From an uncultured Oscillospiraceae bacterium (GTDB taxonomy: Bacteria > Bacillota > Clostridia > Oscillospirales > Ruminococcaceae), in NCBI GenBank assembly GCA_934527255.1, contig CAKTAM010000012.1, positions 1 through 29,482 on the forward strand: a stretch of 29,482 bases of DNA, in the 5' to 3' direction. Position numbers and translations under genes: made by a program. This document shows, in pieces, positions 1 to 6,999 of this stretch (within the stretch, counting starts at the first letter, position 1; every line of letters begins with the position of its first letter). The notes under the pieces are model-generated. The model did not search any database. It was not told the origin of the DNA and saw only the letters and a list, made by a program, of their open reading frames with translations.

Positions 1-1134
1 GTCGGGCACCATGCGGCGGGCGGTGCAGCGGGCGGCCAGCCGGGTCAGATAATAATAGGGAGAATCCTCGTGGATGTTCTGCTCCTCCAGCACATAGATC
101 AGCTTGGGGAACGCCGGCGTGACCCAGACGCCCTTCTCATTTTTCACGCCCTGATAGCGCTGCTCCAGCGTTTCCTCAATGATGACGGCAAGGTCTTTTT
201 TCTCCTGCTCACTGCGGGCCTCGCCCAGATACATGAACACGGTGACAAAGGGGGCCTGCCCGTTGGTCGTCAGCAGCGTGACCACCTGATACTGAATGGT
301 CTGTACGCCGCGGCGAATTTCGTCACGCAGGCGCTTTTCGGCCATGGCGTGCAGCTTTTCCTCGCTGATGACGGCCCCGGCATCCTCCATCTCCTCGCGC
401 AGCGAGCGCAGGATCTTTTCGCGACTGACCTGTACGAACGGGGCCAGATGCGCCAGACTGATGCTCTGGCCGCCGTACTGGTTGCTGGCCACCTGTGCAA
501 TGATCTGCGTGGCAATGTTGCACGCCGTCGAAAAGCTGTGCGGCTTTTCGATCATGGTGCCGCTGATGACCGTGCCGTTCTGCAGCATATCCTCCAGGTT
601 GACCAGGTCGCAGTTGTGCATATGCTGGGCGTAATAGTCCGTATCATGAAAATGGATGATGCCGGCCTGATGCGCCTCCACAATATCCTGCGGCAGCAGA
701 ATGCGGTCGGTGATGTCACGGCTGACCTCGCCCGCCATATAGTCGCGCTGCACGCTGTTGACCGTCGGGTTTTTGTTGGAGTTTTCCTGCTTGGCCTCTT
801 CGTTGTTGCATTCGATCAGGCTGAGGATCTTTTCGTCCGTGGTGTTGGCGCGCCGCACCAGGCTGCGGGTGTAGCGATAGGTGATATAGCGCTTGGCCAC
901 CTCGTAGGCCCCGTGCGCCATGATCTGCTTTTCCACCAGATCCTGAATCTCCTCCACCGACAGCGCGCGGTTCATCTGCTGGCAGGTCAGCGTGACGCTC
1001 TGGGCGATGCGGTCGATCTGCATCGGGGTCATGCGCTCGGCCTCGGCTGCCGCCGCGTTGGCCTTGGAGACCGCCGCGCGTATTTTGTTGATGTCAAATT
1101 CCACTTCGGAACCGTTGCGTTTGATGATTTTCAT
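1..1134 (-). CDS. nrdD: Anaerobic (class III) ribonucleoside-triphosphate reductase, N-terminal part
   Basis: Partial gene that runs off the left edge; the first 378 codons are present with no stop. NrdD reduces ribonucleoside triphosphates to deoxyribonucleotides without oxygen, using a glycyl radical installed by the activase NrdG. The protein opens MKIIKRNGSEVEFDINKI, the start of an ATP-cone allosteric domain (about residues 1-90). NrdD-typical stretches follow: IIHFHDTDYY, STACNIATQII, SNQYGGQSISLAHLAPF, TTNGQAPFVTVFMYL and, at the edge, YYYLTRLAARCTARRMVPD. The glycyl-radical C-terminus and any nrdG lie outside the window. The ATG at 1134 is preceded by an AGAGGAG ribosome binding site, and the frame opens directly into the ATP-cone, so the start is well supported. 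The upstream promoter and NrdR-like boxes fit a deoxyribonucleotide-synthesis gene. Very confident. Confidence 0.95.
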   Translation of the reverse strand, partial: MKIIKRNGSEVEFDINKIRAAVSKANAAAAEAERMTPMQIDRIAQSVTLTCQQMNRALSVEEIQDLVEKQIMAHGAYEVAKRYITYRYTRSLVRRANTTDEKILSLIECNNEEAKQENSNKNPTVNSVQRDYMAGEVSRDITDRILLPQDIVEAHQAGIIHFHDTDYYAQHMHNCDLVNLEDMLQNGTVISGTMIEKPHSFSTACNIATQIIAQVASNQYGGQSISLAHLAPFVQVSREKILRSLREEMEDAGAVISEEKLHAMAEKRLRDEIRRGVQTIQYQVVTLLTTNGQAPFVTVFMYLGEARSEQEKKDLAVIIEETLEQRYQGVKNEKGVWVTPAFPKLIYVLEEQNIHEDSPYYYLTRLAARCTARRMVPD

Positions 1135-1238
1135 GATGTCCGCTCCTCTTTCCCATGTGTAAAAATACCGCAGAAAAGGGCCGACCGCTGTCCGGCCCCA
1201 AACGGCCGGGTGCAGCCCCGGCCGGAAAGTGCTTCTTT

Positions 1239-1267
1239 ATTATAGCCCAGCCTTTGCGGGCTTTCAA
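1239..1267 (-). promoter_or_regulatory. Sigma-A promoter of nrdD
   Basis: On the minus strand a TTGAAA -35 box (1262-1267) and a perfect TATAAT -10 box (1239-1244) are separated by 17 bases. This places the transcript start near 1232, leaving a leader of about 100 bases before the nrdD start codon. Confidence 0.85.
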
Positions 1268-1275
1268 TGGGCAAA

Positions 1276-1322
1276 ATAACAAATCTGGTGTTTGTTTTTT
1301 GTGAATATGCTATATATGGTGT
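1276..1322. promoter_or_regulatory. Tandem NrdR-like boxes upstream of the nrdD promoter
   Basis: Compared with the NrdR box consensus ACACWATATATWGTGT, the element ATGCTATATATGGTGT (1307-1322) matches 13 of 16 positions on its reverse strand. ATAACAAATCTGGTGT (1276-1291) matches 10 of 16. The two box starts are exactly 31 bases apart, about three helical turns, which is the usual spacing for cooperative NrdR binding. They lie just upstream of the nrdD -35 box. NrdR represses ribonucleotide reductase genes in response to the ATP/dATP balance; that it acts here is inferred from pattern and position. Confidence 0.72.
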
Positions 1323-1508
1323 GTGCGAGGGCAGAACACCTGCCCGCCGCCCGGCGCAAAAGGGGCGTTCTGGCGGGGTTTTCCGGCCGCGGCGGCAGCC
1401 GGAAAACGGCTTCGTCTATTTGCCATGCCGCACCGGAAAAAGGGCACAGGGGGAAAGTTTGCAAAAAATTTACCAAAAAGGGGATAGGCGGCATTTGGCA
1501 TGATATGG

Positions 1509-1514
1509 TATACT
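1509..1514 (+). promoter_or_regulatory. Extended -10 promoter of the DUF1538 operon
   Basis: TATACT at 1509-1514 is preceded by TG one base upstream, an extended -10 element. No good -35 box is seen at the normal distance. The transcript would begin near 1521. Confidence 0.5.
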
Positions 1515-1517
1515 GAA

Positions 1518-1566
1518 AACAGGCAAAAAACTGTTCCCGGCGAACCGGGGCCGCCGCTACGGCGGC
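1518..1566 (+). promoter_or_regulatory. Leader with three abutting hairpins, possible regulatory RNA
   Basis: Three hairpins follow one another without linker bases: AACAG/CTGTT (1518-1535), CCCGG-CGAA-CCGGG (1536-1549) and GCCGCC-GCTAC-GGCGGC (1550-1566). If transcription starts near 1521 the left arm of the first would be mostly untranscribed, so only the second and third are secure. No T-run follows, so this is not a simple terminator. About 50 further leader bases precede the ribosome binding site. I do not recognise it as a known riboswitch class. Confidence 0.4.
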
Positions 1567-1633
1567 CTCAAGACCCTGTGATACCTGTATTTTGCGCAGA
1601 ACAAAACACATCTGTCCGGAGGTGGCGTCCGCT

Positions 1634-3163
1634 TTGAAACTGTTATTGAAAGAAAAGGTAAACGAGGCCCTTGCAGCCGTTGCGCCAATCACGCTGATCG
1701 TTTTGTGCATCAGCGTGGTGCTGGCGCCCATGCAGGCGGGCGCCATGCTGCTGTTTTTGACGGGCGCGGTGCTGCTGGTGCTGGGCATGGGCTTTTTCCA
1801 GCTGGGGGCGGATATGGCCATGACCCCGCTGGGCAAGGGCATCGGCGTGCAGGCCGCGCAGACAAGACGCACCCCGCTGCTGCTGGCGCTGGGCTTTGCC
1901 ATGGGGGTCATCATCACCGTGGCCGAGCCGGATCTGCTGGTGCTGGCCAATCAGGTGCCCAGCATCCCCAACCGGGTGCTGGTGCTGACGGTGGCCGTGG
2001 GCGTGGGGCTGTTTCTGGCGCTGGCCGTGCTGCGCATTCTGGCGCAGATATCGCTTTCCACCCTGCTGGTCGTGCTGTATCTGGGGCTTGTCACGCTCTC
2101 CTTTTTTGTCCCGCGGGATTTTCTGGCCGTGGCGTTCGACTCGGGCGGGGTGACCACCGGCCCCATCACCGTGCCGTTTATCATGGCCATGGGCGTGGGC
2201 ATCGCCTCAGTGCGTGCCGACCGCAGCGCGGCGGATGACAGCTTTGGTCTGGTGGCGCTCTCCAGCGTGGGGCCGGTGCTGGCCGTGCTGATCCTGGGGT
2301 GCTTTTACCGCCCCACGCAGGCCGATTTTACGGCGGTCGATCTGGCACAGGTCGCGACCACCCGCGATGTGATGCAGGTGTTTGGCCGACAGCTGCCCTA
2401 CTATGCGCGCGAGGTGCTGATCTCGCTGGCACCGGTGCTGGCGGTGTTTGTGCTGTTTCAGCTGCTGACAAAGCGCTATCATCACACCCAGCTGGTGCGG
2501 GTGTTGGTGGGCTTTGGCTATACGGCGCTGGGGCTCATCCTGTTTTTGTGCGGGGTCAACGTCGGGTTTTCGCCCGTGGGCAGCCTGCTGGGCGAGCAGC
2601 TGGCGGCCTCGGCCTGGAAATGGCTGCTGGTGCCCATCGGTATGCTGATCGGTTATTATATCGTCAAGGCCGAACCGGCCATTCAGGTGCTCAACCGGCA
2701 GGTGCAAAGCGTCACCAACGGGGCCATTTCGGCCAAAAGCATGAACCTGTGTCTGTCGGTGGGGGTCTCGGTCAGCGTCGGGCTGGCCATGCTGCGGGTG
2801 CTGACGGGCATTCCCATCCACTGGATCCTGATCCCCGGCTATCTGACGGCACTGGTGCTGTCGCGGCTGGTGCCGCCCATCTTTGTCGGCATTGCGTTCG
2901 ACTCGGGCGGGGTGGCCAGCGGCCCCATGACGACAACGTTTCTGCTGCCGCTGTCCATCGGGGCCTGTCAGGCGCTGGGCGGCAATGTGATGACGGATGC
3001 TTTCGGCGTGGTGGCACTGGTGGCGCTGACGCCGCTGATCGCGGTGCAGGTCATGGGCCTGCAGTATCGCTTCAAGCTGAAGAAAATGGAAGAGGTCGTT
3101 GCGCAGCGCGTGGCTGCCCTGGCAGACAGTGACGCCATTGTGGAATTGGGGGAGGATAGCTGA
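1634..3163 (+). CDS. DUF1538 family multi-pass membrane protein, putative transporter
   Basis: Integral membrane protein of 509 residues, hydrophobic along most of its length with about a dozen predicted helices. It is an internal duplication: each half ends in a signature loop, AFDSGGVTTGP near residue 167 and AFDSGGVASGP near residue 420, each followed by FGLVALSSVGP or FGVVALVALTP. The two loops share a 21-base stretch that is identical at the DNA level. This layout is that of the DUF1538 family, whose substrate is not known to me. The TTG at 1634 is chosen because GGAGG lies 11 bases upstream and the protein then begins MKLLLKEKVNEAL as expected; an upstream ATG at 1592 has no ribosome binding site. 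The stop overlaps the start of a tandem PII-like gene by one base, so the two are translationally coupled. That pairing suggests a transporter gated by a nitrogen- or carbon-status sensor, as AmtB-GlnK and SbtA-SbtB are. Confidence 0.82.
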   Translation: MKLLLKEKVNEALAAVAPITLIVLCISVVLAPMQAGAMLLFLTGAVLLVLGMGFFQLGADMAMTPLGKGIGVQAAQTRRTPLLLALGFAMGVIITVAEPDLLVLANQVPSIPNRVLVLTVAVGVGLFLALAVLRILAQISLSTLLVVLYLGLVTLSFFVPRDFLAVAFDSGGVTTGPITVPFIMAMGVGIASVRADRSAADDSFGLVALSSVGPVLAVLILGCFYRPTQADFTAVDLAQVATTRDVMQVFGRQLPYYAREVLISLAPVLAVFVLFQLLTKRYHHTQLVRVLVGFGYTALGLILFLCGVNVGFSPVGSLLGEQLAASAWKWLLVPIGMLIGYYIVKAEPAIQVLNRQVQSVTNGAISAKSMNLCLSVGVSVSVGLAMLRVLTGIPIHWILIPGYLTALVLSRLVPPIFVGIAFDSGGVASGPMTTTFLLPLSIGACQALGGNVMTDAFGVVALVALTPLIAVQVMGLQYRFKLKKMEEVVAQRVAALADSDAIVELGEDS

Positions 3164-3888
3164 TGCAGAAAGAAACCGGAAAACCGCAGGCCGCGCACGC
3201 GGAGCAGCGCCTGCTGGTGCTGATCGCTACGCCGCGGCTGACCCAGCGGGCCGCCGACCTGTTTGACCGCGGGCAGGTGCCGCTGCAATACCAGTTTCTG
3301 GCGCAGGGCACGGCCTCCAGCGAGCTGCGGGAAGTCCTTGGGCTGGGCAGCAGCGAAAAAAGCGTGCTGCTGAGTATGATGCCGCGGCCGTTTGCCAGCG
3401 CGATGCTGCAAAAGGTGCACGTCGGGCTGAGCCTTGGCGGCATCAACAGCGGCATTGCGTTTACCGTGCCCCTTTCGGGCGGCAGCAACGTATTGATCAA
3501 AATGCTGGAAAACATGGCGGCGCAGGATGCCGGAGGGCAGCTGGAGCAGGAGGAGAAAGCAATGACGGAATGCAGATATTCGCTGGTGATGGCCATTGTC
3601 AACCAGGGCTACAGCGAAGAGGTGATGAATGCGGCCCGGCCGCAGGGGGCGCGCGGCGGCACGGTATTCCACAGCCGCCGTCTGGTCAACGAAGAGGCGA
3701 TGAAGTTCTGGGGCATCAGCGTGCAGCCGGAAAAGGAGATCGTGCTGATCGTGGTGGCCAACGAGTATAAGCGGGCCATCATGCAGGCCATCAGCGAGGC
3801 GTGCGGTTTTCAAAGCCCGGCGCACGGGCTGGTGGTGTCGCTGCCGGTGGATGAGGCCATCGGCCTGAAAATGCCCGATGACGACTGA
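3163..3888 (+). CDS. Tandem PII-like signalling protein
   Basis: Protein of 241 residues made of two PII-like halves (about 15-115 and 135-238) joined by a Gln/Glu-rich linker. The second half is close to classical GlnB/GlnK: NQGYSEEVMNAARPQGARGG leads into the T-loop region, and GISVQPEKEIVLIVV and GLVVSLPVDEAIGL match the family's later strands. The first half is more diverged but retains GGINSGIAFTVPLSGG at the same relative position. PII proteins are normally trimers of about 112-residue chains that bind ATP/ADP and 2-oxoglutarate and control transporters through the T-loop; a fused pair is unusual. No typical uridylylation Tyr is obvious in the T-loop area. The ATG overlaps the stop of the DUF1538 gene (TGATG). 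The partner is therefore probably that membrane protein; this is inference. Confidence 0.8.
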   Translation: MQKETGKPQAAHAEQRLLVLIATPRLTQRAADLFDRGQVPLQYQFLAQGTASSELREVLGLGSSEKSVLLSMMPRPFASAMLQKVHVGLSLGGINSGIAFTVPLSGGSNVLIKMLENMAAQDAGGQLEQEEKAMTECRYSLVMAIVNQGYSEEVMNAARPQGARGGTVFHSRRLVNEEAMKFWGISVQPEKEIVLIVVANEYKRAIMQAISEACGFQSPAHGLVVSLPVDEAIGLKMPDDD

Positions 3889-3922
3889 CCCGGCAGCCCC
3901 AAACCCAAAAAAGACGGAACGC

Positions 3923-3979
3923 AAAAAACGCCCGGCCCCGACACGAGAAAAGCACCGTGTCAGAGCCGGGCGGTTTTTT
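3923..3979. terminator. Bidirectional terminator between convergent genes
   Basis: CGCCCGGC (3929-3936) pairs with GCCGGGCG (3965-3972), continued by GACACG/CGTGTC inside. T6 follows on the plus strand (3973-3978) and A6 precedes it (3923-3928), so it can end the PII-like gene from the left and the permease gene from the right. Confidence 0.88.
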
Positions 3980-4020
3980 AATGAAATAAAAGCCGGAGAG
4001 GCGCTGGAGCAGGCCGCCGC

Positions 4021-4842
4021 TTACTGCTTGACGGCCCCGGCTGTCAGGCCCTCTATGTACAGGCGGTCGGCGGCGGCAAACAGCAGCAGCAGCGGGATCG
4101 TGGTGATGACATAACCGGCCACGTTGCCGCTGTACATGCGGATGAGCACGGTGATGACCTGCTTGGCAGAATCCTGTATGACGATGAGCGGCCAGATAAA
4201 GTCGCTGTAAAAATCGACGATCTTGATGACGACGGCAGTGGCCAGAATGGGCCATGACAGCGGCAGAGCAATGCGCAGCAGACACTGCAGCTCGCCGCAG
4301 CCGTCCATCCGGGCAGATTCGAACAGCTCGCGCGGCAGCCCCTCCATATGATTGCGCACCAGCAGAATGCCCCAGATCTGCCCGGTCGCGGCCCACGGCA
4401 GGATCAACGCCCACCAGGTGTTGTAGATATGGTAGGTTTTGGTGAGGGTGAACGAGGCCGTCAGGGTCAGCACGCTGGGGATCATCAGCATAGCGGTGAC
4501 CAGCAGGTACAGCAGCTCGCGGCCGGGAAACCGCAGCCGTGCAAACACATACCCACTCAGCAGGCTTAGCACCAGCATGATAAAGCAGGCGGCCAGCACG
4601 CACAGCACACTATTGACCATGCCGGGCAGCAGCTTTTCCAGTGCCATGCGGTAGGCCCCCCACACGGGCGGCTGGGGCAGACCCCAAAAATCGGTGTAAA
4701 GCTGGCGGCCGGACTTCAGCGACAGGGTCAGCATGCAGTACACCGGCAGGTAGGCAAGGGCCAGCAGGGCGGCGGCAACGACGGTGGCCGCCGCCTCTGT
4801 CAGACGGTTGCGGCGCTTTTCGCTGGGGCGGCGGTGCAGCAT
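4021..4842 (-). CDS. Carbohydrate ABC transporter permease, MalG type, orphan
   Basis: Inner-membrane subunit of 273 residues, the usual size for MalG-type permeases, with about six helices. The cytoplasmic EAA loop that docks on the ATPase is clear: ESARMDGCGELQCLLRIALP, beginning near residue 175. The first helix is about residues 17-42. A frame extension upstream to 4863 is possible, but ATG 4842 has AGGAGG seven bases upstream and gives the typical MLHRRPSEKRR start. Type I sugar importers need a MalF-like partner, a binding protein and an ATPase. None is in the window, and the gene upstream is an esterase. It may be a remnant of a transport operon, or a spare subunit that pairs with components encoded elsewhere. 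The family call is secure; the substrate is unknown. Confidence 0.9.
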   Translation of the reverse strand: MLHRRPSEKRRNRLTEAAATVVAAALLALAYLPVYCMLTLSLKSGRQLYTDFWGLPQPPVWGAYRMALEKLLPGMVNSVLCVLAACFIMLVLSLLSGYVFARLRFPGRELLYLLVTAMLMIPSVLTLTASFTLTKTYHIYNTWWALILPWAATGQIWGILLVRNHMEGLPRELFESARMDGCGELQCLLRIALPLSWPILATAVVIKIVDFYSDFIWPLIVIQDSAKQVITVLIRMYSGNVAGYVITTIPLLLLFAAADRLYIEGLTAGAVKQ

Positions 4843-4937
4843 GGAAAAACCTCCTGTGGGCAAAGACGGCTGAAGCCGGACGATGGCAAAGCCGCCGTCC
4901 GGTTCGATGAGCCAACCAGCCGATATAATAAAATTAT

Positions 4938-4946
4938 ATTATATCA
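4938..4946 (-). promoter_or_regulatory. Extended -10 promoter of the permease gene
   Basis: The minus strand reads TGATATAAT (TATAAT at 4938-4943, TG one base further upstream), within an AT-rich patch in otherwise GC-rich DNA. No strong -35 box is present. It would start transcription about 90 bases ahead of the permease. Confidence 0.55.
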
Positions 4947-4949
4947 TAA

Positions 4950-5221
4950 AACCATGAAATCGGCGTGAAAGAAAAGCCGGTGCGCCAAAACGGCGTACCG
5001 GCGCGAAAAGGGCAGGGCGGCTGCGCCGTTGCCTGTTTGATGGGCCCAAAACGGCAATTTTGGAGGGCCGCCCTGGGGCAGTACTTCTGCCCGGCCGTTG
5101 TTGAAGGGCATTCTCGCAGAGGCCCCGCGCAGCCGCCAAGGGCAATGCTCTCAGGCAGGCGCTTGGGGCGGCTGCGCGGGGCCGGATTGTTTTGCACGGG
5201 CATTTTGGCCGGTGCAGAAGA
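4950..5221. other. Structured gene-free region with a long inverted repeat
   Basis: No convincing gene. GGCCCCGCGCAGCCGCC (about 5121-5137) has a perfect 17-base inverted copy ending near 5184. An outer pair (CTTCTGC-CGGCC near 5086 with its complement at about 5208-5221) encloses it, reaching the stop codon of the downstream-reading esterase. A smaller GGGCAG/CTGCCC hairpin sits near 5077-5093. There is no T-run, so this is not a textbook intrinsic terminator, although it could stall polymerase or protect the 3' end of the esterase mRNA. Confidence 0.55.
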
Positions 5222-6832
5222 TCAGCCTAGAAAGAAGCGCTGCCCGGCGGCCTCCAGTGCGGCGCGCTGCGGCTGCCAGGGGTCGCTTTCCACCCGGCAA
5301 TCGTCGTCAAAAACCATGGTCAGGCGCTGGCGCTCATCAAAGGCGGGCCAGGCCAGCCCGGGCGTGGAAGGGTCACCGGTGCGGGCAAAGGCGGCGACGG
5401 CGGCGGCCATGCGGCGCGACAGCGCTTCGCTTTGCGGGTGCAGCACAATGCGCAGCTGCAGCGGAAGGTCGGCGGTGTGCCAGGCGCAGGGCAGCTCCGG
5501 CAGACCCGGCAGCGGGCTGTTGTAGTTTACGGCGTAGTGATAGACCGGCGCGCCACCCTGCCGGGCCTTGGCCATGGCCTGATAAAAGGCGCCGCCGCCC
5601 AGAAAGCTGGCCATGGAGACGATTTGCAGGTAAACGCGCGCCGGGTCGTTTGCCTGTTTATCCCCCCGGTGAGGGGCCTGCACCATCGCCTGGCGAAACG
5701 CGCGGATGAGGGTGGGCACGTTCTGCGCGGTAAAGTGCAGCGCGCCATCCTCGGCAAGCAGGCTGGCCTGCGTCAGTGCCTGCGGCAGGTTTTCCCACGT
5801 CAGCGACCGCAGCAGCTGCGGCGGGGTAAAAACACCCATCTCCTCGGCCGATGCGCCGACCATCAGCGGAACGGCCGCCGACTGTGCGGGCGCGCGGTAG
5901 GCGCAGCTGGGGTTGGGGGCAAGGTGCAGGCTGTCGCCCACCGGCCCAAACGGCAGCCCGTCGCCATAGCCGTCCCCGGGCTGCGTGGCGGCCAGCAGCT
6001 GTGCGGTCGGAATGTGTGCCAGCGCCTCCAGATGATCGGGCGAGACACCCAGCCGCTGCAGAAAAACGCGCGCCGTCTGCGTGGCCTGCTGCGGCAGCAG
6101 GCTGCCCACCGGGGCCGAGCCGCTTTCGACAACGGCGCGCCGAAACAGCCCGGCCGCCTGCGGCATGGCCAGCAGGGTGCTGATCTTCATGCCGCCGCCG
6201 CTTTCGCCCAGAACGGTGACGTTGGCGGGGTCGCCGCCAAACGCGGCGATATTGTCGCGCACCCATTCCAGCGCCAGCACCAGATCCAGCATGCCAGCCA
6301 TGCCGGAGCCTGTATAACGGGGATCCAGCTCATCCAGATACAGAAAGCCGAAGGCGTTCAGCCGGTGGTTGATGCCCACCAGCACCAGATCCTCCTCCTG
6401 AACCAGACGGTCGCCGCCCAGCACCAGCGTACCGCTGCCGGTGGTAAAGCCGCCGCCGTGAATATACACCAGCACGGGCCACCTGCCCGGGGCGGGCGCG
6501 CTGCCGTCGGGCAGGGCGCGCGTCAGCACGTTCAGCACCAGACAATTTTCGCTTTGCCGTTCGTCGGCAACGCCGAAGTGCTCCGGTCGGCCGCCGCTGA
6601 AGTGCGGGCCAAGCCCCTTACTGCCGGAGATGCTGCCGCCGAACTGTACGGCAATGGGGCCGTTGCCGCTGCAGTCGCGCACCTGCTGCCAGCTTTCGGC
6701 AGGCTGCGGCGGCAGAAAACGGCGTTCGCTGTCGCAGCGGCCGCCGTAGGGAATGCCGCGGAAAAGCGCGATGCCGCCGCGCAGCTGCCCGCGGATGGGG
6801 CCGTGAGTGGTTTGTACAAAGGGTCGCTGCAT
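5222..6832 (-). CDS. Type-B carboxylesterase (COesterase family)
   Basis: Alpha/beta-hydrolase of 536 residues that hydrolyses carboxylic esters. The oxyanion hole HGGGFTTGSG is present, as is the nucleophile elbow GESGGG with Ser at about residue 211, the acidic residue region GASAEEMGVF and the histidine region CAWHTADLPLQL. The block NIAAFGGDPANVTVLGESGG is diagnostic of the family. No signal peptide is visible, so it is probably cytoplasmic. The start at ATG 6832 follows an AAGGAAGG ribosome binding site; a longer frame to 6877 lacks one. It lies 167 bases downstream of a related esterase on the same strand, so the two probably arose by an old tandem duplication and may share a transcript. 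The substrate is unknown; a role in deacylating plant or host glycosides or drugs would be a guess. Confidence 0.93.
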   Translation of the reverse strand: MQRPFVQTTHGPIRGQLRGGIALFRGIPYGGRCDSERRFLPPQPAESWQQVRDCSGNGPIAVQFGGSISGSKGLGPHFSGGRPEHFGVADERQSENCLVLNVLTRALPDGSAPAPGRWPVLVYIHGGGFTTGSGTLVLGGDRLVQEEDLVLVGINHRLNAFGFLYLDELDPRYTGSGMAGMLDLVLALEWVRDNIAAFGGDPANVTVLGESGGGMKISTLLAMPQAAGLFRRAVVESGSAPVGSLLPQQATQTARVFLQRLGVSPDHLEALAHIPTAQLLAATQPGDGYGDGLPFGPVGDSLHLAPNPSCAYRAPAQSAAVPLMVGASAEEMGVFTPPQLLRSLTWENLPQALTQASLLAEDGALHFTAQNVPTLIRAFRQAMVQAPHRGDKQANDPARVYLQIVSMASFLGGGAFYQAMAKARQGGAPVYHYAVNYNSPLPGLPELPCAWHTADLPLQLRIVLHPQSEALSRRMAAAVAAFARTGDPSTPGLAWPAFDERQRLTMVFDDDCRVESDPWQPQRAALEAAGQRFFLG

Positions 6833-6999
6833 GAAAAATACCTTCCTTTCTGAAAAAGCGTTGGCGAAAAGCCGCAAATGGGCAAAAGAAACAGGGGAAA
6901 GGCCGCCCGGCCAAAAAAGGACAAAGCGGAACGCCGCCGGGAGAAGACACCGGAAAACGGCAAATGCGTCGGGGACTGCCGCCTGCGGTGAGCGGAACT

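Noticed and set aside
70..1245. A 391-residue plus-strand frame at the left edge
   Set aside because: The minus strand here encodes clear NrdD sequence with a promoter and ribosome binding site.
4864..4937. A possible MalF partner upstream of the permease
   Set aside because: The space is too short and is occupied by leader and promoter; no membrane-protein frame is present.
4965..5525. A 186-residue plus-strand frame over the structured intergenic region
   Set aside because: It spans the inverted repeat and runs into the esterase gene antisense; no ribosome binding site and no family resemblance.
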